A stretch of DNA of 64,000 nucleotides from an uncultured Clostridia bacterium (GCA_946413245.1 CAMKJS010000008.1:1-64000); one strand, 5' to 3'. Numbered from the stretch's first letter, positions 26,407 to 36,187 are shown. Notes: a model not told the origin generated them from the sequence alone. Translations and numbers: made by a program.

Positions 26407-27515
26407 TGGACCGGAAAATATGGGTGCTTGAGGAAGGCTGCGCGGTGAGCGAAAACGGCCGCCTGGTCGAATATATCCGGGAAGAGGACCGGACCGGAGC
26501 GGGCGACTGGTTTCTGGGAAAGGTGGAACGCCTGATGCCCGGACTGGACTGCGCCTTCGTGGATATCGGAAGGAAGCGGGCCGGTTTTCTGCCGCTGAAG
26601 GAGAACAGCAAAACCTTTACGGAGAATTGCCCGCTCCGTTCCGGAGACAGGATCCTGGTGCAGATCCGCCGGGAAGAGACCGGGCAGAAAGGCGCGTATC
26701 TGAGCCGTGATCTGGTGATGCCAGGGCGGACGGTGCTGCTGATGCCGCTGAACCGGCACATCGGCGTCTCCGCGAGGATCACCGACGGGGAAAAGCGGAC
26801 CACCCTGCGGGAACTCGGGCAGGAGATTGCCGGGGATTCCTTCGGCCTGATTATGCGGTCCGCGTCCAAACATGAAAGCGAAGAAGCGATCCGGAGCGAG
26901 GTATCCGTCCTGCTGGAACAGTGGGAAAGCATCAGACAGAGCGGATCCGCCGAAGGCGCCCCGGGAACCGTGTTTCATTCTCCGGGGCCGGAGGAGCAGC
27001 TTCGTGATTTTTATGAACCCAGGGGGAATACGGTAATCGTCCGGGAAAAAGAGCTGAACGCGGACCTGTCCCGCCAGCTGCGGGAGGCGCGGAACCGGAC
27101 CGTGAGCCTGCCCCACGGCGGGAATATCGTCATCGATCGTTGCGAGGCCATGACCGTGATGGATGTGAACAGCGCGGCAAACGCCGGCCGGCAGGGCCGG
27201 CGGGAAACGATTCTGGAGACGAATCTGGAAGCCTGCCGGGAGATCGCGGTCCAGACCCGCCTGCGGAATCTGTCCGGAATGCTAATCATCGATTTTATCA
27301 ATATGGATACCCCGGAAGACCGGGAACAGGTGCAGAGCACCCTCACCGCCGCGTTTGAGCCGGACCGAATCAAAACGGTCATTCACGGATGGACTTCTCT
27401 GGGGCTGATGGAGATGACGCGGAAAAGAACCGCGCCGGATCTGTACGAAACCGATATGAACCGGTGTCCGGTCTGCCTCGGCGCCGGATATACCGCAAAG
27501 GATGGGAAGAAATGA
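26406..27515 (+). CDS. rng: Ribonuclease E/G
   Basis: A 369-residue endoribonuclease of the RNase G size class, used in rRNA maturation and mRNA decay. The S1-like RNA-binding part is near residues 35-110 (FLGKVERLMPGLDCAFVDIG). The catalytic metal aspartates lie in VMDVNSAANAG and LIIDFINM. The C-terminal CPVCLGAG holds the zinc-link cysteines used for dimerisation. The ATG shares its first base with the DUF2344 stop. In many Clostridia this gene is followed by rplU-rpmA; here miaB follows instead, with a four-base overlap. Confidence 0.87.
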   Translation: MDRKIWVLEEGCAVSENGRLVEYIREEDRTGAGDWFLGKVERLMPGLDCAFVDIGRKRAGFLPLKENSKTFTENCPLRSGDRILVQIRREETGQKGAYLSRDLVMPGRTVLLMPLNRHIGVSARITDGEKRTTLRELGQEIAGDSFGLIMRSASKHESEEAIRSEVSVLLEQWESIRQSGSAEGAPGTVFHSPGPEEQLRDFYEPRGNTVIVREKELNADLSRQLREARNRTVSLPHGGNIVIDRCEAMTVMDVNSAANAGRQGRRETILETNLEACREIAVQTRLRNLSGMLIIDFINMDTPEDREQVQSTLTAAFEPDRIKTVIHGWTSLGLMEMTRKRTAPDLYETDMNRCPVCLGAGYTAKDGKK

Positions 27516-28915
27516 AACGGGAAGCCGTATTTGTCTCCGAGGAGGAATTGAACCGCCAGCGGGCGTTTGCCGAGGCGGTCCGGGAAAACCCGGACAGACC
27601 GGAATCCTATTATGTGGTCACCTATGGCTGCCAGATGAACGCCCACGATTCGGAAAAGATCACGGGAATGCTGGAGGACATGGGCATGAAGCCCGCGGAA
27701 AAGCGGGAAGACGCGGATTTCGTGATTTTCAACACCTGCTGCATCCGGGAAAACGCCGAGCGGAAGGCGCTCGGAAACGTTACCTGGCTGAAGGAGGTCA
27801 AGAAAACCCGGCCGAAGATGATCATCGCGGTATGCGGATGCATGGTGCAGGAGCCGGGGATGGCTCAGCGCATCTTCCGTAAATACGGCTTTATCAATCT
27901 TGCCTTCGGAACGGCGAACCTGCATAAGCTGCCGGAATATCTGCACCGGGTTCTGGAAACGGGCCTGAACGTGGTCCAGGTTGAAAACCAGGACGTGATC
28001 GCGGAAGAGATCCCTGTCCGCAGGCTCAGGTATGATTTTGCCTATCTGACGATCATGTACGGATGTGACAATTTCTGCAGCTACTGCATCGTCCCCTATG
28101 TGCGCGGTCGGGAGCGCAGCCGGGAACCGGAGGCCATTCTCCGGGAAGCCCGGGAACTGAAGGAAAGCGGCGTCCGGGAGATCATGCTGCTGGGTCAGAA
28201 CGTGAACAGCTACGGAAAAGGAATTCCCGGCGGCTTCGGTTTTCCGGAACTGCTGAAGGAGCTGGACGGACTGGGTATCCCGAGAATTCGCTTCATGACC
28301 AGCCATCCCAAGGATCTGTCCGACCGGCTGATCGACGTGATGGCCGGCAGCGCGCATATTCTGCCGCAGTTCCATCTGCCGGTGCAGAGCGGCAGCAACG
28401 CAATCCTGGAGAAGATGAACCGGCACTATACCCGGGAACAGTATCTGGAACGGGTGCGCCGGCTGCGGGAAGCCATCCCCGGCATCGGGCTGAGCACGGA
28501 TCTGATCGTCGGATTCCCCGGGGAAACGGAGGCACAGTTCGAAGAAACGATGGATCTGGTGCGGGAGGTCGGATTCGACAGCGCCTTTACATTTATCTAT
28601 TCTCCGCGGGTGGGAACAAAAGCCGCGGAGATGCCGGACCCGGTACCGGAAGCCATTTCCTCCGTGAGAATTCAGAAGCTGATCGCCCTGCAGGAAGAGC
28701 GGCAGCAGGAGGCGCTGCAGCGCTTTATCGGGACGGAAGAGGAAATTCTGGTGGAGGGACTCAGCAAAAGAAGCAGCCGGGCTGTATCCGGAAGAGGAAC
28801 CCACGGGATCTCTGTCACGGTGGACGGGACAGAGGCCGACATCGGAGAAATCCTGAAATGCCGCATTACCGGGCTGAAAAACAATACACTGACAGGGGAG
28901 AGAGCGGACCAATGA
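27512..28915 (+). CDS. miaB: tRNA-2-methylthio-N6-dimethylallyladenosine synthase
   Basis: A 467-residue methylthiotransferase that converts i6A37 of tRNA to ms2i6A. The N-terminal UPF0004 domain carries the auxiliary-cluster cysteines in TYGCQMN (C39), NTCCIRE and CGCM. The radical SAM motif is YGCDNFCSYC, followed by IVPYVRGRERSR. A C-terminal TRAM domain spans the last 65 residues. The ATG overlaps the rng stop. miaA, which makes the substrate i6A, lies 5 kb downstream in the same gene series. Confidence 0.93.
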   Translation: MKREAVFVSEEELNRQRAFAEAVRENPDRPESYYVVTYGCQMNAHDSEKITGMLEDMGMKPAEKREDADFVIFNTCCIRENAERKALGNVTWLKEVKKTRPKMIIAVCGCMVQEPGMAQRIFRKYGFINLAFGTANLHKLPEYLHRVLETGLNVVQVENQDVIAEEIPVRRLRYDFAYLTIMYGCDNFCSYCIVPYVRGRERSREPEAILREARELKESGVREIMLLGQNVNSYGKGIPGGFGFPELLKELDGLGIPRIRFMTSHPKDLSDRLIDVMAGSAHILPQFHLPVQSGSNAILEKMNRHYTREQYLERVRRLREAIPGIGLSTDLIVGFPGETEAQFEETMDLVREVGFDSAFTFIYSPRVGTKAAEMPDPVPEAISSVRIQKLIALQEERQQEALQRFIGTEEEILVEGLSKRSSRAVSGRGTHGISVTVDGTEADIGEILKCRITGLKNNTLTGERADQ

Positions 28916-29328
28916 AACAGGTTATGCAGAAAGCGCAGGAACTGGCGGAAGCCGTTCTGGACAGCGAAGTCTATCAGACCATGAAGGAAAAAGAGCGGGA
29001 AATGTTCCGGGACGAAACAGCCAGCAGCCTGCTGAACGACATGAACAACAAAAGGAACAGGGTGGAAGAGATTCTCAGTTCCACGGATATGAAACCGGAG
29101 GAGCTCGCGGAAGCCAGCAGACAGATGGAAGAGGCGGAGAAAGCCATGCTGGCCGACGCGAAGATTCAGGAGCTGAAAGAAGCCCGGCGCCAGTTTCAGA
29201 ATATGATGGACAACGTGAACAAAATCCTTCGCCTGGTAATTACCGGAGAAGTGGGGGACGACGATGTCACCGCGCGGGGAGGCTGCTCCGGAAACTGCAG
29301 TCAGTGCGGCGGATGCGGAGAAAACTGA
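28912..29328 (+). CDS. ricA: YlbF/YmcA-family protein with cysteine-cluster tail
   Basis: A 138-residue helical protein of the DUF964 family. The core QKAQELAEAVLDSEVYQ and LLNDMNNKRNRVEEIL is typical. The C-terminus has four cysteines, C125, C129, C132 and C135 (C-x3-C-x2-C-x2-C), a likely iron-sulfur or zinc site. In B. subtilis YmcA (RicA) lies between miaB and mutS and forms an Fe-S complex with RicF and RicT that governs RNase Y processing; position and cysteines agree. The ATG at 28912 overlaps the miaB stop. It could equally be called YlbF by sequence alone. Confidence 0.78.
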   Translation: MKQVMQKAQELAEAVLDSEVYQTMKEKEREMFRDETASSLLNDMNNKRNRVEEILSSTDMKPEELAEASRQMEEAEKAMLADAKIQELKEARRQFQNMMDNVNKILRLVITGEVGDDDVTARGGCSGNCSQCGGCGEN

Positions 29329-29375
29329 TCCGCGAGGGAAACGATTCTTCAGGAAAGCGTTCAGAGGGGTAACAC

Positions 29376-31973
29376 ATGGCTTTATCACCTATGATGCAGC
29401 AGTATCTGCGAATTCACGAACAGGTTCCGGACTGCCTGCTTTTTTTCCGCCTCGGGGATTTTTACGAGCTTTTTTTTGACGACGCCAAAACAGCGTCCCG
29501 GGAACTGGAACTGACGCTGACGGGAAAGGACTGCGGCCTGGAGGAACGCGCGCCCATGTGCGGCGTTCCGTATCATGCCGTCAACGTGTATCTGGAACGC
29601 CTGATTGAGAAAGGCTATAAGGTCGCCATCTGCGAGCAGATGGAGGATCCGGCCCTCGCCAAGGGTCTTGTGGACCGGGACGTGGTGCGGATCGTTACGC
29701 CGGGCACCCTGACCGACGCCAGCATGCTGGACGAAAAGACCAATAATTTCCTGATGAGCGTCTGGTTTGACGGAAAGCATACGGGGCTGGCCTGGGCGGA
29801 TATTTCCACCGGGGAATTTTCCGCCATGGAGCCGGGGGAGGCCGAGCTGCGGGCTGAGGTTTCCCGGATTTCTCCGCGGGAGATCATCTGCGCGGACGCG
29901 GCGGCTCTGCAGGAGAAGCTGGGCGGAGAACTCTGCACCGTCACACAGCAGCCTGCTTCCTGGTTCCAGCCGCAGAATGCTGCGGAAGCGCTGTTCCGGC
30001 ATTTTTCCCTGACGTCTCTGATCCCCCTCGGGCTGGAGGGGCACCGCGGAGCGGTCTGCGCCGCCGGAGCGCTGATCCGGTATCTGCGGGAGACCCAGAA
30101 GAACGATCTGAACCATGTGACCTCCCTCCGGTTTGCCGAAAACGGACGGATCATGCTGCTGGATCCGAATACGCGCAGAAATCTTGAACTGACCGAAAGT
30201 ATCCGGGGGAATCAGCGAAAAGGAACGCTGCTGGCCCTGCTGGATCAGACCAGCACCGCCATGGGCGGAAGGCTGCTGCGCAGGTGGCTGGAAGAACCGC
30301 TGCTGGACGCCGGCCTCATCCGGAAACGGTTGGACGCCGTGGAGGAACTGACAAAGGACAGGCTGACGGCGGAGTCCCTGCGGGAAGACCTGACGGGCGT
30401 ATACGACCTGGAGCGCCTGATATCCAAAATTGCGTACCGCAGCCTGAACGCAAGGGACTGTCTGGCCCTCTGCGCCAGCCTGAAAAAAATACCGGGCATT
30501 CAGAATACGATCGCGCATATGCGGAGCGCCATGATCCGGGAAAACGGAGACGCGCTGAATCCACAGAAGGAGCTGACAGAACTGCTGGAGCGCGCGATTC
30601 ATCCGGAGGCCCCGGCGACTATTACCGAGGGAGGCATTATCCGGGACGGATACTCCGCCGAGCTGGACGAATACAGGGAAGCCCAGGTTCACGGAAAACA
30701 GTGGATCCTGGAAATGGAGACACGGGAAAGGGAAAATACCGGCATCCGGAATCTGCGTATTCAATACAATAAGGTATTCGGATATTACATCGAAGTCACG
30801 AAGAGCTTCCTGAACCTGGTGCCGGACAGCTATATGCGCAAGCAGACGCTGACGAACGCGGAAAGGTATACGACGCCGGAGCTGAAAGAGGTCGAGCAGA
30901 AAATCACCGGCGCGCAGGAGCAGAGCGTCCGGCTGGAGCTGCGGCTGTTTGAGGAAATCCGGGAAGCGATCGCAGGCGTCATCGGGCAGATTCAGAAGAC
31001 CTGCGATGCGCTGAAAACCCTGGACGTGCTGCAGAGCATGAGCCGGGTTGCGGTTGATAACCGCTACGCGAGGCCCGAACTGACAGAGGACGGAAGCCTT
31101 TCCATCAAGGGAGGCCGACACCCGGTGGTGGAGCAGACCCTGCGGGACAGCATGTTCGTGCCGAACGATACGGAGCTGGATCTGAACGAAAACAGAATGA
31201 TGATCATCACCGGCCCGAACATGGCCGGTAAGAGCACCTATATGCGGCAGGTGGCCCTGATCTGCCTGATGGCGCAGATCGGTTCCTTCGTTCCTGCGGA
31301 CGAGGCGCGCCTGCCGGTATGCGACCATATATTCACCCGCGTCGGCGCTTCCGACGACCTGGCCAGCGGACAGAGCACGTTCATGGTGGAAATGAGCGAA
31401 ACCGCGTATATCCTGCGGAACGCCACGCGGAACAGCCTGATTATCCTGGACGAAATCGGGCGCGGAACCAGCACCTTCGACGGGCTCTCCATCGCCTGGG
31501 CGGTGGTGGAATATATCTGCGACCGGGAAAAAATCGGCGCGAAGACGCTTTTCGCCACGCATTACCACGAGCTCAGCGAACTGGAAGGGCATCTGGACGG
31601 CGTGAAGAACTACTGCATTTCCGTCCGTGAACACGGGGAAGACGTGATTTTCCTCCGGAAAATCGTCCGGGGCGGCGCGGACCGCAGCTTCGGCGTGCAT
31701 GTGGCCCGGCTTGCCGGCGTCCCGCATCCCGTGATCGTTCGCGCCCATGAAATCCAGGCGCGGCTTGAGGTCAGCGACATCAACCAGAACACCATCGGGA
31801 AAAACATTCTGGGCGGAGAGGACAAGCCCAGAAAAAACGAACAGGTGGATCTGTTCGAATACCGCAAAACCGAAATCATTCAGGAGCTGCAGTCCATTGA
31901 CGTAATGGCGCTGACGCCGATGGACGCCATCAACAAACTGTTCCTGCTGAAGGAAATGGCCAGGAAGCTTTAA
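29376..31973 (+). CDS. mutS: DNA mismatch repair protein MutS
   Basis: An 865-residue mismatch-recognition ATPase. The N-terminal mismatch motif is FFRLGDFYELFFDDA (Phe-X-Glu type) near residue 30. The core and clamp run to about residue 590, then the ATPase: Walker A GPNMAGKST, signature STFMVEMSE, Walker B LIILDEIGRGTSTFDG and the switch FATHYHEL. Length matches MutS1. GAGGGG lies about 6 bases before the ATG. mutL follows 21 bases downstream. Confidence 0.95.
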   Translation: MALSPMMQQYLRIHEQVPDCLLFFRLGDFYELFFDDAKTASRELELTLTGKDCGLEERAPMCGVPYHAVNVYLERLIEKGYKVAICEQMEDPALAKGLVDRDVVRIVTPGTLTDASMLDEKTNNFLMSVWFDGKHTGLAWADISTGEFSAMEPGEAELRAEVSRISPREIICADAAALQEKLGGELCTVTQQPASWFQPQNAAEALFRHFSLTSLIPLGLEGHRGAVCAAGALIRYLRETQKNDLNHVTSLRFAENGRIMLLDPNTRRNLELTESIRGNQRKGTLLALLDQTSTAMGGRLLRRWLEEPLLDAGLIRKRLDAVEELTKDRLTAESLREDLTGVYDLERLISKIAYRSLNARDCLALCASLKKIPGIQNTIAHMRSAMIRENGDALNPQKELTELLERAIHPEAPATITEGGIIRDGYSAELDEYREAQVHGKQWILEMETRERENTGIRNLRIQYNKVFGYYIEVTKSFLNLVPDSYMRKQTLTNAERYTTPELKEVEQKITGAQEQSVRLELRLFEEIREAIAGVIGQIQKTCDALKTLDVLQSMSRVAVDNRYARPELTEDGSLSIKGGRHPVVEQTLRDSMFVPNDTELDLNENRMMIITGPNMAGKSTYMRQVALICLMAQIGSFVPADEARLPVCDHIFTRVGASDDLASGQSTFMVEMSETAYILRNATRNSLIILDEIGRGTSTFDGLSIAWAVVEYICDREKIGAKTLFATHYHELSELEGHLDGVKNYCISVREHGEDVIFLRKIVRGGADRSFGVHVARLAGVPHPVIVRAHEIQARLEVSDINQNTIGKNILGGEDKPRKNEQVDLFEYRKTEIIQELQSIDVMALTPMDAINKLFLLKEMARKL

Positions 31974-31994
31974 CACGGAAAAGGAAGGGAAACC

Positions 31995-33959
31995 ATGGCA
32001 AGAATACGTGCGCTGGACGAGCGGATCATCGGAAAGATCGCGGCGGGAGAGGTTGTGGAACGTCCTGCTGCCGCGATCAAGGAGCTGGCGGAAAACAGCC
32101 TGGACGCCGGCGCGACCTCCGTGCGTGTGGACATCGGGCAGGACGCGACGGATTATTTTCGGGTGACCGACAACGGAAGCGGAATCAATCCCGCGGATAT
32201 CCGCCTGGCCTTCGAGCGGCATGCCACCAGCAAAATTTCCGCGGAAAAGGACCTGGCGGAAATCGCCACCCTCGGTTTCCGGGGAGAGGCGCTGGCCAGC
32301 ATCGCCGCCGTATCGCGGGTTACGCTGGTGACCCGGACCGCGGATCAGGAAACCGGTCTGAAGGTGCGGAACGAGGGTGGAACCATCGTTTCCATCGAAG
32401 AAACGGCATGCCCCGTGGGTACTTCCGTGACCGTGCAGGATCTGTTCTATAATACCCCGGTACGGAAAAAGTTTTTGAAAAGGAACACGACGGAGCAGAG
32501 CCTGGTCGCCGACGTGGCGGCCCATCTGATTCTCAGCCGGCCGGACGTGGCGTTCAGGCTCGTTTCCGGCGGGAAAATCGTATATCAGTCTCCGGGAGAC
32601 GGAAAGCTTTCGTCCGCCGTTCTCGCAATATACGGCCCTTCCGCGCTTCGCCAGATGAGGCCGGTGGAGGGGCATGAGAACGGCGTGCTGATACACGGCT
32701 ATGTCGGAATCGGAGAACTGGCGAGAAACAGCAGAAACGCAGAAAACTTTTTTATCAATCAGCGGGTTATGAAGAGCCTGGTGCTGTCAGCCGCCATCGA
32801 AAACGCCTGCAGAGAGCGCGTGATGATCGGAAAATATCCGATGTGCGCGCTGCATCTGCAGATCCCCTACGACGCGGTCGACGTCAACGTGCATCCCAAT
32901 AAGCTGGAAGTGCGCTTCCGGGACGAACCGGGTATCCGCCAGGCGGTGACCGATCTCGTGACCGACGCGCTGATTGAAAAAAACGCCTTCGAACGTCCGG
33001 TGGAAATGCGGATGACCCCGGAAAGCCGGCCGAATCCGGAAGCCGTTCCGGCAGCGCCTGTTCCCGGCCCGGAACCGCAGATCCGGATGAGGGAGGAAAC
33101 GCAGCCGGTCCGGACCGAGCCATCGGCATCCCTGCCTGACGCGGGCGGCAGAACGACGACGCTGAAAATGAGCCGGACGCTGCCGGAGGTTTCCGCCGTT
33201 TCCTTTGACGAGGCTGAGAAGCCAAGTCCGGTTTTCCGGGAGATCGAAGGGAAAACCTCCTTTGTTTCCGCGCAGCCTGTATGGCCGGCACCGCGGACCG
33301 AAACGCCGGCGGAATCGGCGTCGCCCCCCGCGGCTGTTCCGGAGGAGAAAGGGGAGCAGCTTACAGCTGACCTGCCGCTGCCGGAAGCGCCCATGACCGT
33401 TTACGGAGCCCTGTTCAATACCTATATTCTCATCGAATACCGGGACGCGCTCTATCTGGTGGATCAGCATGCCGTGCATGAAAGGCTTCTGTTCGACCGC
33501 ATGATCGAGCAGGCCGATCAGCCTGCGGCGGCGCAGGAGCTTCTGATTCCGAAAATACTCAGCCTGACGCTGCGGGAACAGAACATACTGGAAGAGAACC
33601 GGCGCCTCCTGGAGGGAATCGGCCTGGTGACGGAACCTTTCGGGCCTTCCGAGGTCGCGATCCGCTCGGTTCCGATGATTCTCGGAGAGGCCCAGGCGGC
33701 GGACTTCCTGCGGGAGGTGCTGGACGAACTGGAAAACGGCCGGGCTCCGACGTTCGAGAAAAAACGGACCGTTCTTCTTCAGGCTGCCTGCAAGCACGCG
33801 GTGAAGGGCGGAGAAAAACTGACGGAGGAACAGCTGCGCAGTCTGGTGGACGAAATGATTCAGAAGGAAGTTACGCCCACCTGCCCCCACGGGAGACCGC
33901 TGGTGGTACGCGTCAGCCACCGGGAGCTGGACCGGAAGTTTAAGCGGATCCAGAACTGA
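31995..33959 (+). CDS. mutL: DNA mismatch repair protein MutL
   Basis: A 654-residue GHKL ATPase that couples mismatch recognition to strand incision. N-terminal motifs are IAAGEVVERPAAAIKELAEN, DNGSGI and GFRGEALASIAAVS. A Pro/Glu-rich linker covers about residues 340-460. The C-terminal dimerisation domain has DQHAVHERLLFDR, which corresponds to the endonuclease motif DQHAxxER, so it should be a nicking MutL, together with the CPHGRP motif near the end. Confidence 0.95.
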   Translation: MARIRALDERIIGKIAAGEVVERPAAAIKELAENSLDAGATSVRVDIGQDATDYFRVTDNGSGINPADIRLAFERHATSKISAEKDLAEIATLGFRGEALASIAAVSRVTLVTRTADQETGLKVRNEGGTIVSIEETACPVGTSVTVQDLFYNTPVRKKFLKRNTTEQSLVADVAAHLILSRPDVAFRLVSGGKIVYQSPGDGKLSSAVLAIYGPSALRQMRPVEGHENGVLIHGYVGIGELARNSRNAENFFINQRVMKSLVLSAAIENACRERVMIGKYPMCALHLQIPYDAVDVNVHPNKLEVRFRDEPGIRQAVTDLVTDALIEKNAFERPVEMRMTPESRPNPEAVPAAPVPGPEPQIRMREETQPVRTEPSASLPDAGGRTTTLKMSRTLPEVSAVSFDEAEKPSPVFREIEGKTSFVSAQPVWPAPRTETPAESASPPAAVPEEKGEQLTADLPLPEAPMTVYGALFNTYILIEYRDALYLVDQHAVHERLLFDRMIEQADQPAAAQELLIPKILSLTLREQNILEENRRLLEGIGLVTEPFGPSEVAIRSVPMILGEAQAADFLREVLDELENGRAPTFEKKRTVLLQAACKHAVKGGEKLTEEQLRSLVDEMIQKEVTPTCPHGRPLVVRVSHRELDRKFKRIQN

Positions 33960-33979
33960 AAACAACGGAGAAGTGAAGC

Positions 33980-34897
33980 GTGGATAAAATCAAATGCAGG
34001 GTGCTGACCGGGCCCACCGCCAGCGGCAAATCCGAGCTGGCTTTGCGGCTGGCGGAAGAGAACGGGTGGGACCTTCTGTGCATGGACAGCATGCAGATTT
34101 ACCGGGGTATGGATATCGGAACCGCCAAGCCGACACCGGAAGAGCGGAAAAGGGTTCCGCACCATCTGCTGGATCTCTGTGAACCCAACGAAGCCTTCAG
34201 CGCCGCGATGTACCGGGAAAAGGCGGAAGCACTGATTCTGGATCTCTGGAACCGGAAGAAGCGGGAAGTGCTTTTTGTCGGGGGTACGGGCCTGTATATG
34301 TCCGCGATGATTCACAGCATGGCCATGGGAGCGGCCCCGGCGGACGAGGGCAGAAGGAATGAACTGCACGTGCTGGCGGAAAAACCGGGAGGGAAGGAAG
34401 AACTGCATCAGCTGCTGAAGAAGCTTGACCCGGCTACCGCGGAGAGACTTCCGGTGAACGATATCCGCAGAACGATCCGGGCGATCGAAGTAACGGAGAC
34501 TACGGGAATCCCCTTTTCCCGGCAGCCGCGGGAAGAGGGGAAAAGTCCATTCGACTGGGTCGTCGCCGCAACCTGCATGCCCCGGGATCAGCTGTATGAA
34601 AGAATCAACCTCCGGGTGCTGCGCATGATGAAGCAGGGGCTGAAGGAGGAAGTGGCCGGACTGCTGGACAGGGGAATTCCGGAGACCGCGCAGAGCATGA
34701 GCGGGCTGGGATACAAAGAGATGATCCCGTGTATCCGGGGAATCTGCACGGAGGAAGAGGCGGTACAGGCCATTCAGCTGGGAACCCGGCATTACGCCAA
34801 GCGGCAGATGACGTTCCTGCGCAGGGAACCGCTGGTTCAGTACGCAGACGTGACAGAGCCCGGGGTATATGAAAAAATCCGGACGATATTGCGGTGA
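33980..34897 (+). CDS. miaA: tRNA dimethylallyltransferase
   Basis: A 305-residue enzyme that attaches a dimethylallyl group to A37 of tRNAs reading UNN codons; MiaB later methylthiolates it. The P-loop is GPTASGKSELA, followed by DSMQIYRGMDIGTAKP and the HHLLDLCEP segment; KRQMTFLRRE is near the C-terminus. It starts with GTG after GGAGAAG. No hfq lies downstream, unlike B. subtilis; ynbB follows at once. Confidence 0.93.
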   Translation: MDKIKCRVLTGPTASGKSELALRLAEENGWDLLCMDSMQIYRGMDIGTAKPTPEERKRVPHHLLDLCEPNEAFSAAMYREKAEALILDLWNRKKREVLFVGGTGLYMSAMIHSMAMGAAPADEGRRNELHVLAEKPGGKEELHQLLKKLDPATAERLPVNDIRRTIRAIEVTETTGIPFSRQPREEGKSPFDWVVAATCMPRDQLYERINLRVLRMMKQGLKEEVAGLLDRGIPETAQSMSGLGYKEMIPCIRGICTEEEAVQAIQLGTRHYAKRQMTFLRREPLVQYADVTEPGVYEKIRTILR

Positions 34898-34911
34898 GGA
34901 GGCTGAAATAC

Positions 34912-36162
34912 ATGGACATTCAGGAAAGAATCCGGCGCGCGGAGGAAAAGCTGGAGCCTGTCTTCCGGGAGATTGACAGGATCGAGGAAATCCGTACGCG
35001 CCGGATTCTGGACATATTCCGGGACAACGGAGTAAGCTACCGGCATTTTGCGCCGACGACGGGGTACGGGTACGACGACATCGGCCGGGATACCCTGGAA
35101 AAAATCTATGCGGATGTCTTTCACACGGAAGCGGCACTGATGCGTCCGCAGATCGCCAGCGGAACCGCCGCGCTGAGCCTGACGCTGTTCGGGCTGACAA
35201 GGCCGGGCGAACGGATTCTGAGCGCGACCGGACTGCCGTACGACACGCTGCACGGCATTCTCGGCATCGGTCCTTCCGCGGCTCCCGGCTCCCTGAAGGA
35301 AATGGGCGTATCCTTCGACTGCGTGGAGCTGAAGGACGGAAAAATCCAGACGGAGGCGGTGGAAAAGGCGATCCGGCCGGAAACGACCCTGGTGATCGCC
35401 CAGCGCAGCAGAGGATACGCGGACCGGCCCAGCCTGATGCCGGAGGCCTTTGAATCGCTGGCGGAGATGATCCACAAACGGCATCCGGGCGTCCGCCTGA
35501 TGGTGGACAACTGCTACGGCGAATTCGTGCGGGAATCGGAGCCGACGGACTTCGGCGCGGACGTATGCGTCGGAAGCATCATCAAAAACCCCGGCGGCGG
35601 AATCGCGCCCACCGGCGGTTACGTCGTCGGAAGCAGGGAAGCCGTGGATCGTGTGGCCTGGCGCCTGACGGCTCCGGGGCTGGGACGGGAGCTTGGCTCC
35701 TATGCCGGTGACTACCGGCTGTTCTATCAGGGACTGTTCATGGCGCCTCACACGGTGGCGCAGGCGCTGAAAACGGCTCAGCTGGCGGCTGCCCTGTTTG
35801 AGGAGCTCGGAATGAAAGCCTCTCCCGCCGCCGGAACGGAGCGGGCGGACATCATCCAGTCCATTCGGATGGAGACCGGAGAGCGGCTGGTGGCTTTCTG
35901 CCAGGGTCTTCAGACAGCGAGCCCCGTGGACAGCATGGCGCTGCCGGAACCCTGGGATATGCCCGGGTATGACGACCCGGTGGTGATGGCGGCCGGAACC
36001 TTCGTGGCCGGGGCGAGCATCGAGCTGAGCGCGGACGGGCCGATGCGGGAGCCCTATATCGCCTTTATGCAGGGGGGCCTGACCTACGCCCACGGAAAAA
36101 TCGCTCTGGCGGAAGCCCTGGACCGCATGATCCGGGTAGGCGCCCTGAAACCGGAATCTTGA
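34912..36162 (+). CDS. ynbB: PLP-dependent methionine gamma-lyase family protein (YnbB)
   Basis: A 416-residue fold-type I PLP enzyme of the Met_gamma_lyase (aluminium-resistance) family. The PLP lysine is in VGSIIKNPGGG, preceded by MVDNCYGEFV with the cofactor-ring aspartate. The family follows miaA in B. subtilis too. The physiological reaction is not settled; a C-S lyase role is the usual guess. The ATG at 34912 is chosen because GAGGAGG (34896-34902) lies 9 bases upstream, while the frame-opening GTG at 34894 lies in the miaA stop region. The stop codon overlaps the transketolase promoter. Confidence 0.85.
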   Translation: MDIQERIRRAEEKLEPVFREIDRIEEIRTRRILDIFRDNGVSYRHFAPTTGYGYDDIGRDTLEKIYADVFHTEAALMRPQIASGTAALSLTLFGLTRPGERILSATGLPYDTLHGILGIGPSAAPGSLKEMGVSFDCVELKDGKIQTEAVEKAIRPETTLVIAQRSRGYADRPSLMPEAFESLAEMIHKRHPGVRLMVDNCYGEFVRESEPTDFGADVCVGSIIKNPGGGIAPTGGYVVGSREAVDRVAWRLTAPGLGRELGSYAGDYRLFYQGLFMAPHTVAQALKTAQLAAALFEELGMKASPAAGTERADIIQSIRMETGERLVAFCQGLQTASPVDSMALPEPWDMPGYDDPVVMAAGTFVAGASIELSADGPMREPYIAFMQGGLTYAHGKIALAEALDRMIRVGALKPES

Positions 36163-36187
36163 CAAGAAAGCATCCAAATTCTATAAT
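36159..36187 (+). promoter_or_regulatory. Consensus sigma-A promoter for the split transketolase
   Basis: TTGACA (36159-36164), a 17-base spacer and TATAAT (36182-36187) match the consensus exactly. The -35 starts one base before the ynbB stop codon and contains it. A strong GGAGGAGG ribosome site follows, so the operon should be highly expressed. Confidence 0.9.

Noticed and set aside
29385-32696. 1103-codon antisense frame opposite mutS and mutL
   Set aside because: It mirrors conserved MutS and MutL codons. No signal, motif or ribosome site supports it.
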